A stretch of 9,375 bases of DNA from an uncultured Prevotella sp. GTDB taxonomy: Bacteria; Bacteroidota; Bacteroidia; Bacteroidales; Bacteroidaceae. Below, piece by piece: positions 6,243 through 9,375 of the stretch. Each line of letters begins with the position of its first letter. Position 1 is the stretch's first letter. Below the pieces are notes generated by a model. It was not told the DNA's origin, made no database searches, and saw only the letters and a list, made by a program, of their open reading frames with translations. The translations under genes and the position numbers were made by a program. Where the stretch lies: positions 1-9,375 of the forward strand of contig CAKQEI010000082.1 in the NCBI GenBank assembly GCA_934230115.1, given 5' to 3'.

Positions 6243-7199
6243 TTATAGTTTCACAGAAGAGATGTCGACAAGGTTATTAACTATTGCATAAATGGTCAGC
6301 CCTGCCGGACTGTGAATCTGTAACTTACGAGCAATGTTACGTCTGTGGGTGATGACCGTGTTGACCGAAATACACAGATGGTCGGCAATTTCTTTGTTGG
6401 TCATTCCTTGCACGAGAGCCACAATCACATCCTTCTCTCTCTCGCCAAGAGCCTCTGTGCCCTCAACGTTCTTGCCTATCATGTTGGAGATTTTGGCAGT
6501 CACATCGCTCTGCTTCGACTTTTGTTCCAGTCGTTTTACGGCAGGTATGAATATCTGTTCCTCCACTTCGGCGTGTAGCGCAAGCCATTCCTCATTATTA
6601 TATATATCATATAGTGTGGCTGAGAGTTGGTTGTTGTGCAGGCCGTCGCTGGGCAGGTATTTGATGATAATGCTCTTGAGCTCGCGCAGCTTGTTGCTCT
6701 CCTGTCCGTGGTGCTTGGAGTACATGTCAATCTCGAAGTCGCCCACAGGTTTACCCTGAAGCAATTCCTCAACGTAGGGATAGACATTGTTTTCCTCATA
6801 TTTCATGTGGGAAGTGACTGAGCGGGCGTACTCATCATAAAGCTTAAGGATGAGTCGTGCGAGATTGTCTTTCTCATCGAGAGCATCCACAAGTTCCTTT
6901 CGGATGAAAGGCAACTGGAAGCCGATGAAGTACTCATGGCTCGCCTTGAGATATTGCAGAAGGGTAGGCATGGACAGACGGGAGGCATCGTCGAAATCGC
7001 GATAGCCATTGATTGTGAAGTTGACCACAGCAAGGAAGGTGTATGTGTCGACATGCTGTTCCTCGCACACCTGGCTCACGGTCTTGTCGCCAAAACCAAG
7101 GCTGATGCCGAAACTGCCCAGACTCTGGAGCAGATTGTAGTTGTCCCGGATAAGAGAGATCATCTTGTCATCCGGCTCATACATTTTGTGATTTTTCAT
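6243..7199 (-). CDS. Hemerythrin/RIC-type di-iron domain fused to LuxR-type DNA-binding domain
   Basis: The 318-aa protein looks like a one-component sensor-regulator. Residues 25-60 resemble the ScdA N-terminal domain (DKTVSQVCEEQHVD) but lack the double cysteine usual near its start. Residues 78-225 form a hemerythrin-like four-helix domain. H88, H131, E135, H163 or H164, H209 and E213 fall at spacings close to the di-iron ligands of E. coli YtfE/RIC. Residues 250-315 are a LuxR/GerE helix-turn-helix (LGEREKDV, NKEIADHLCIS, NTVITHRRNIARKL). By family knowledge such di-iron centres bind O2 or react with NO, so redox sensing is likely but unproven. The gene ends in its own terminator upstream of nrdD and diverges from the porin. 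ATG at 7199 is used; M6 is an alternative start. Confidence 0.9.
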   Translation of the reverse strand: MKNHKMYEPDDKMISLIRDNYNLLQSLGSFGISLGFGDKTVSQVCEEQHVDTYTFLAVVNFTINGYRDFDDASRLSMPTLLQYLKASHEYFIGFQLPFIRKELVDALDEKDNLARLILKLYDEYARSVTSHMKYEENNVYPYVEELLQGKPVGDFEIDMYSKHHGQESNKLRELKSIIIKYLPSDGLHNNQLSATLYDIYNNEEWLALHAEVEEQIFIPAVKRLEQKSKQSDVTAKISNMIGKNVEGTEALGEREKDVIVALVQGMTNKEIADHLCISVNTVITHRRNIARKLQIHSPAGLTIYAIVNNLVDISSVKL

Positions 7200-7214
7200 C
7201 TTGTTGTATGCTTA

Positions 7215-7261
7215 TACCTAAATTATAATCCTGTACCTAATATATATGATATATATACCTA
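7215..7261. repeat. Three TACCTA direct repeats in the leader of the hemerythrin regulator
   Basis: TACCTA occurs at 7215-7220, 7234-7239 and 7256-7261, each followed by an A/T-rich block that includes TAT or TTAT. The starts are 19 and 22 bp apart, near two helical turns, so the sites would face the same side of the DNA. They lie between the likely start of transcription and the ATG of the regulator. This fits an operator for autoregulation, which is inferred. An imperfectly related palindrome, TATATAT-G-ATATATA, sits at 7241-7255 between the second and third copies. Confidence 0.55.
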
Positions 7262-7277
7262 TTTTATATAACACGTG

Positions 7278-7308
7278 CAAAATAACAAAAAAAAAGTGAG
7301 ACTTACAA
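7278..7308 (-). promoter_or_regulatory. Candidate promoter for the hemerythrin-LuxR regulator
   Basis: On the minus strand, TTATTTTG (7285-7278) differs from the -7 consensus TAnnTTTG at one fixed position, and TTG (7308-7306) lies exactly 20 bp upstream. Transcription would start near 7270, giving a leader of about 70 nt that holds the three TACCTA repeats. Confidence 0.5.
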
Positions 7309-7318
7309 TCATAATATG

Positions 7319-7365
7319 TAGGTATTTTAATGTATTGGTGTCGTCTAAATGTGCGAAAATACCTA
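7319..7365. repeat. Perfect 10-bp inverted repeat with TACCTA core between divergent promoters
   Basis: TAGGTATTTT (7319-7328) and AAAATACCTA (7356-7365) are exact reverse complements, 27 bp apart. The pair sits between the minus-strand -33 element (7306-7308) and the plus-strand -33 element (7413-7415). Its outer half contains the same TACCTA core found three times at 7215-7261. A shared operator for both directions is inferred. Confidence 0.6.
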
Positions 7366-7412
7366 AAAGTGGTGATAAAACCGACACAATGATATTTACC
7401 CAATATTGAGTA

Positions 7413-7443
7413 TTGCCCGATTTTAGTAATCATGATACCTTTG
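7413..7443 (+). promoter_or_regulatory. Promoter of the porin-imelysin unit
   Basis: TTG (7413-7415) and TACCTTTG (7436-7443) match the Bacteroidetes -33 and -7 elements with a 20-bp spacer. Transcription would start near 7450, leaving a short, A-rich leader of roughly 20 nt before the ATG at 7469. The palindrome CAATATTG (7401-7408) lies just upstream of the -33 element and ATCATGAT (7429-7436) overlaps the -7 box; either might be a protein site. Confidence 0.8.
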
Positions 7444-7468
7444 CAGTCGTAAAAAATCATTAAAAAAC

Positions 7469-8767
7469 ATGAATAAATCGACTATCATTACCATGGCTTG
7501 CGCTGCCGCAATGTGCGCTCCGCTTGCCTCACAGGCACAGACAGTAGCAGCCGACAGCGTGATGCAACACTCCAAAGGCAATCGCCTTAGCGTAGGCGGA
7601 TATGGCGAAGTGGCAATGAGCCGCAACTTCTATAGCGACTCGGGCAACCGCTATAGTTCGGCAAGCAGCCGAAAGAACGATCCAAGTCATGGACGTTTCG
7701 ATATTCCTCATGCCGTGATTTATCTTGGCTATGACTTCGGAAAGGGTTGGACCCTTGGCACAGAGATTGAGTTTGAACATGGCGGCACGGGTTCTGCCAT
7801 TGAATATGAGGCCGAGGAAGCCATTGAGTTTGAGCAAGAGCAGGAACGCGGTGGCGAGGTAGAGCTTGAGCAGTTCTGGATTCAGAAGTCGTTTGGACGT
7901 TTTGCCAATATCCGTGCCGGACATATAGTAGTGCCTGTAGGTTTGACAAATGCCTATCATGAGCCGTTGAACTTCTTCACAGTATATCGCCCTGAGGGTG
8001 AAAACACCATTCTTCCTTGCACATGGCATCAGACAGGTGTGTCGTTCTGGGGACATTCTGGCGATTTCCGTTATGAAGTGCAGATGATAGCAGGTCTTGA
8101 CGCTTGGCAGTTCTCGCGCGACAAATGGATAAAGCCTGGTACAACAAAACCGTTTGAGTTTGAGACTGCCAACAAATATGGATTCTCAGCACGTGTAGAC
8201 AACTATACAATCCCTGGACTTCGTGTAGGCTTGAGCGGCTACTATGGACAGTCGATGCACAATGCCGTGCCTCACGACATGGAGACAGGCAAAAACAAGA
8301 AGATAAAAGGCAACGTGTATGTGGGTGCGGTAGACTTCACATACAACGCCCACAACTGGGTGGCCCGTGGCAATGCCGACTATGGTTATGTGAGTGACGC
8401 TAAGACCATCAGCGCGATACGCAAGCCTGGCACACAATACGTTAAACCCTACGAGAGCAACCAGACATTTGGCTCACACGCCATAGCCACAAGCTTTGAG
8501 CTTGGCTACGACATCTTCTCGCAGATAGCAAAGCTTCGTGCCGACAAGCAGAAACTCTATGTGTTCGGTCATATTGAGTACTACAATTCTTGTCTTGGCA
8601 GTTCGAAGGAATATACAAGCAAGAAGATATTCGCAGGCGGCATCAATTATTATCCGTTGCCACAGATTTGCGTGAAGGCAGAGTACAGCTACCGCAAGCT
8701 CAAGTCGCAGTATAACGATGAGCCGGCTGTGAACATTGGAGTTGCTTATCAGGGACAGTTCCTTTAA
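7469..8767 (+). CDS. Outer-membrane porin of the phosphate-selective OprO/OprP type
   Basis: The 432-aa protein has a signal peptide with probable cleavage after SQA (residue 23). The mature part alternates short beta strands and loops rich in Gly, Tyr and Phe (SVGGYGEVAMSRNF, AVIYLGYDFGKGW, FWIQKSFGRFANIRAGHIVVPVG) and ends in VNIGVAYQGQFL, as expected for a beta-barrel. A strand-loop segment at 99-134 is unusually acidic, with 14 glutamates in 36 residues (EIEFEHGG ... EYEAEEAIEFEQEQE). The family name suggests anion selectivity, but the acidic loop argues that the cargo may be cationic, such as a metal. It has a strong promoter, diverges from the di-iron regulator, and is followed 105 bases later by an imelysin lipoprotein, which suggests a shared uptake role. 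Substrate is not known. Confidence 0.85.
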   Translation: MNKSTIITMACAAAMCAPLASQAQTVAADSVMQHSKGNRLSVGGYGEVAMSRNFYSDSGNRYSSASSRKNDPSHGRFDIPHAVIYLGYDFGKGWTLGTEIEFEHGGTGSAIEYEAEEAIEFEQEQERGGEVELEQFWIQKSFGRFANIRAGHIVVPVGLTNAYHEPLNFFTVYRPEGENTILPCTWHQTGVSFWGHSGDFRYEVQMIAGLDAWQFSRDKWIKPGTTKPFEFETANKYGFSARVDNYTIPGLRVGLSGYYGQSMHNAVPHDMETGKNKKIKGNVYVGAVDFTYNAHNWVARGNADYGYVSDAKTISAIRKPGTQYVKPYESNQTFGSHAIATSFELGYDIFSQIAKLRADKQKLYVFGHIEYYNSCLGSSKEYTSKKIFAGGINYYPLPQICVKAEYSYRKLKSQYNDEPAVNIGVAYQGQFL

Positions 8768-8872
8768 GAATGGGTGATGGTTTCTTTCGGAAGAATGTAG
8801 TAATTGTAACTTAAATAAAATCAGTAGTCATTTATAGAATAACCAATAGTAATAATCATTAGTAGTAAAAAG
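8768..8872 (+). other. Porin-imelysin intergenic spacer, no clear promoter or terminator
   Basis: This A/T-rich spacer, with several AGTAGT/AGTAAT runs, shows no GC-rich hairpin with a T tract and no TAnnTTTG box. The two genes are therefore likely read from one transcript. The imelysin ATG is preceded by an A-rich GTAGTAAAAAG rather than a clear Shine-Dalgarno site. Confidence 0.5.
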
Positions 8873-9375
8873 ATGAAAAAGATTCAGAATTACGTGATGG
8901 CGTTCCTTCTTGGAGCCATGACAATCGGATTTACAGCTTGTGGCAGCGACAATGGTGGCGACGAAGAATTCAACCTTCCTGAGGTTGGTCAGGCCACAAC
9001 ATCAGTAAGCAGCTCAGACAAGGAGATGCAGAAGGTGGCAAAGAACTACGTGCAGGCAGTTGTTTATCCTACATACCAGGCTCTTGCCTCTAACGCACGC
9101 ACACTCTATAGCGCAGCACAGACCCTCTATAAGTCGGCTGAGGCTGGCACCATGACACAGGACGAGATTAATGCAGCATGTGAGGCATTCAAGAACACAC
9201 GTCGTGAGTGGGAGCGCAGCGAGGCATTCCTCTTCGGTTCGGCAACAGACAACGAGCTTGACCCACATATCGACTCATGGCCACTCGACCGTGACGAGCT
9301 TGAGAAGGCGCTCAAGAACGAGACCCTTATCGCAGGTTTCAAGAGCGAGAACCCTGCCAAGTTTGTTTCTGAGCA
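8873..9375 (+). CDS. Imelysin-family (peptidase M75-like) lipoprotein, partial at right edge
   Basis: The first 167 residues are present. The start gives MKKIQNYVMAFLLGAMTIGFTAC, a lipoprotein signal with the lipidated cysteine at 23 (Phe at -3 is somewhat atypical). The following GSDNGGDEEF is acidic, resembling surface-export signals of Bacteroidetes lipoproteins. The imelysin fold is recognised from YVQAVVYPTYQAL (59-71), FKNTRREWERSEAFLFG (106-122) and DPHIDSWPLD (130-139). The later GxHxxE motif of the family would lie past the edge. Imelysin-like proteins (for example cyanobacterial IrpA and the EfeO relatives) are tied to iron uptake, and protease activity is doubtful for most. Together with the porin upstream this points to metal acquisition, by inference. 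Confidence 0.88.
   Translation, partial: MKKIQNYVMAFLLGAMTIGFTACGSDNGGDEEFNLPEVGQATTSVSSSDKEMQKVAKNYVQAVVYPTYQALASNARTLYSAAQTLYKSAEAGTMTQDEINAACEAFKNTRREWERSEAFLFGSATDNELDPHIDSWPLDRDELEKALKNETLIAGFKSENPAKFVSE

Noticed and set aside
7241..7255. TATATAT-G-ATATATA palindrome as a strong regulator site
   Set aside because: It lies in a simple AT-rich stretch where such symmetry arises easily, so it is only mentioned with the TACCTA repeats.
7218..7460. 80-codon minus-strand reading frame across the divergent control region
   Set aside because: It covers both promoters and the TACCTA array, has an A/T-driven composition rich in I, Y and F, and shows no recognisable motif.
9014..9360. Two minus-strand reading frames of 77-84 codons opposite the imelysin gene
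   Set aside because: The plus frame here encodes recognised imelysin segments; the minus frames show no motif or ribosome site.

Overview
The window comes from a member of the Bacteroidales, probably Prevotella-like. The reasons are the promoter style (TAnnTTTG boxes at -7 with TTG at -33), A-rich leaders with few Shine-Dalgarno sites, a MutS2 that opens MIYPxNFE, NrdD/NrdG sequences of the Bacteroidetes type, and an OprO/OprP-type porin followed by an imelysin lipoprotein. The genus is an inference. No mobile element, CRISPR array or rRNA was seen. Coding density is high.

Layout, left to right. A tRNA-Ser(UGA) on the minus strand is cut by the left edge and has its own promoter. It diverges from mutS2 (plus strand), whose -7 box almost touches the start codon. 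mutS2 converges on a minus-strand operon read in the order nrdD, nrdG, LuxR-type regulator: the anaerobic (class III) ribonucleotide reductase, its radical-SAM activase, and a small regulator whose receiver-like domain is degenerate. The regulator starts one base after the nrdG stop. The nrdD leader holds four copies of an AAGTTTTCC-like element that can form two hairpins. Upstream of nrdD, and separated from it by an intrinsic terminator, is another minus-strand gene. It joins an N-terminal ScdA-like region and a hemerythrin/RIC di-iron domain with all expected ligands to a LuxR-type DNA-binding domain. That regulator is divergent from a plus-strand pair: an outer-membrane porin and an imelysin-family lipoprotein that runs off the right edge.

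How it may fit together. NrdDG makes deoxynucleotides only without oxygen, because its glycyl radical and iron-sulfur clusters are destroyed by O2. One related regulator is co-transcribed with nrdDG, and a second, with a potential O2/NO-sensing di-iron centre, lies directly upstream. The two DNA-binding domains match at 28 of 66 positions in an ungapped hand alignment. The 269-bp divergent region between the di-iron regulator and the porin/imelysin pair is rich in TACCTA elements, including a perfect 10-bp inverted repeat and three copies spaced 19 and 22 bp. A plausible reading is a redox/iron-responsive switch serving anaerobic DNA precursor synthesis and an outer-membrane uptake system. That link is inferred from gene order and motifs, not demonstrated.
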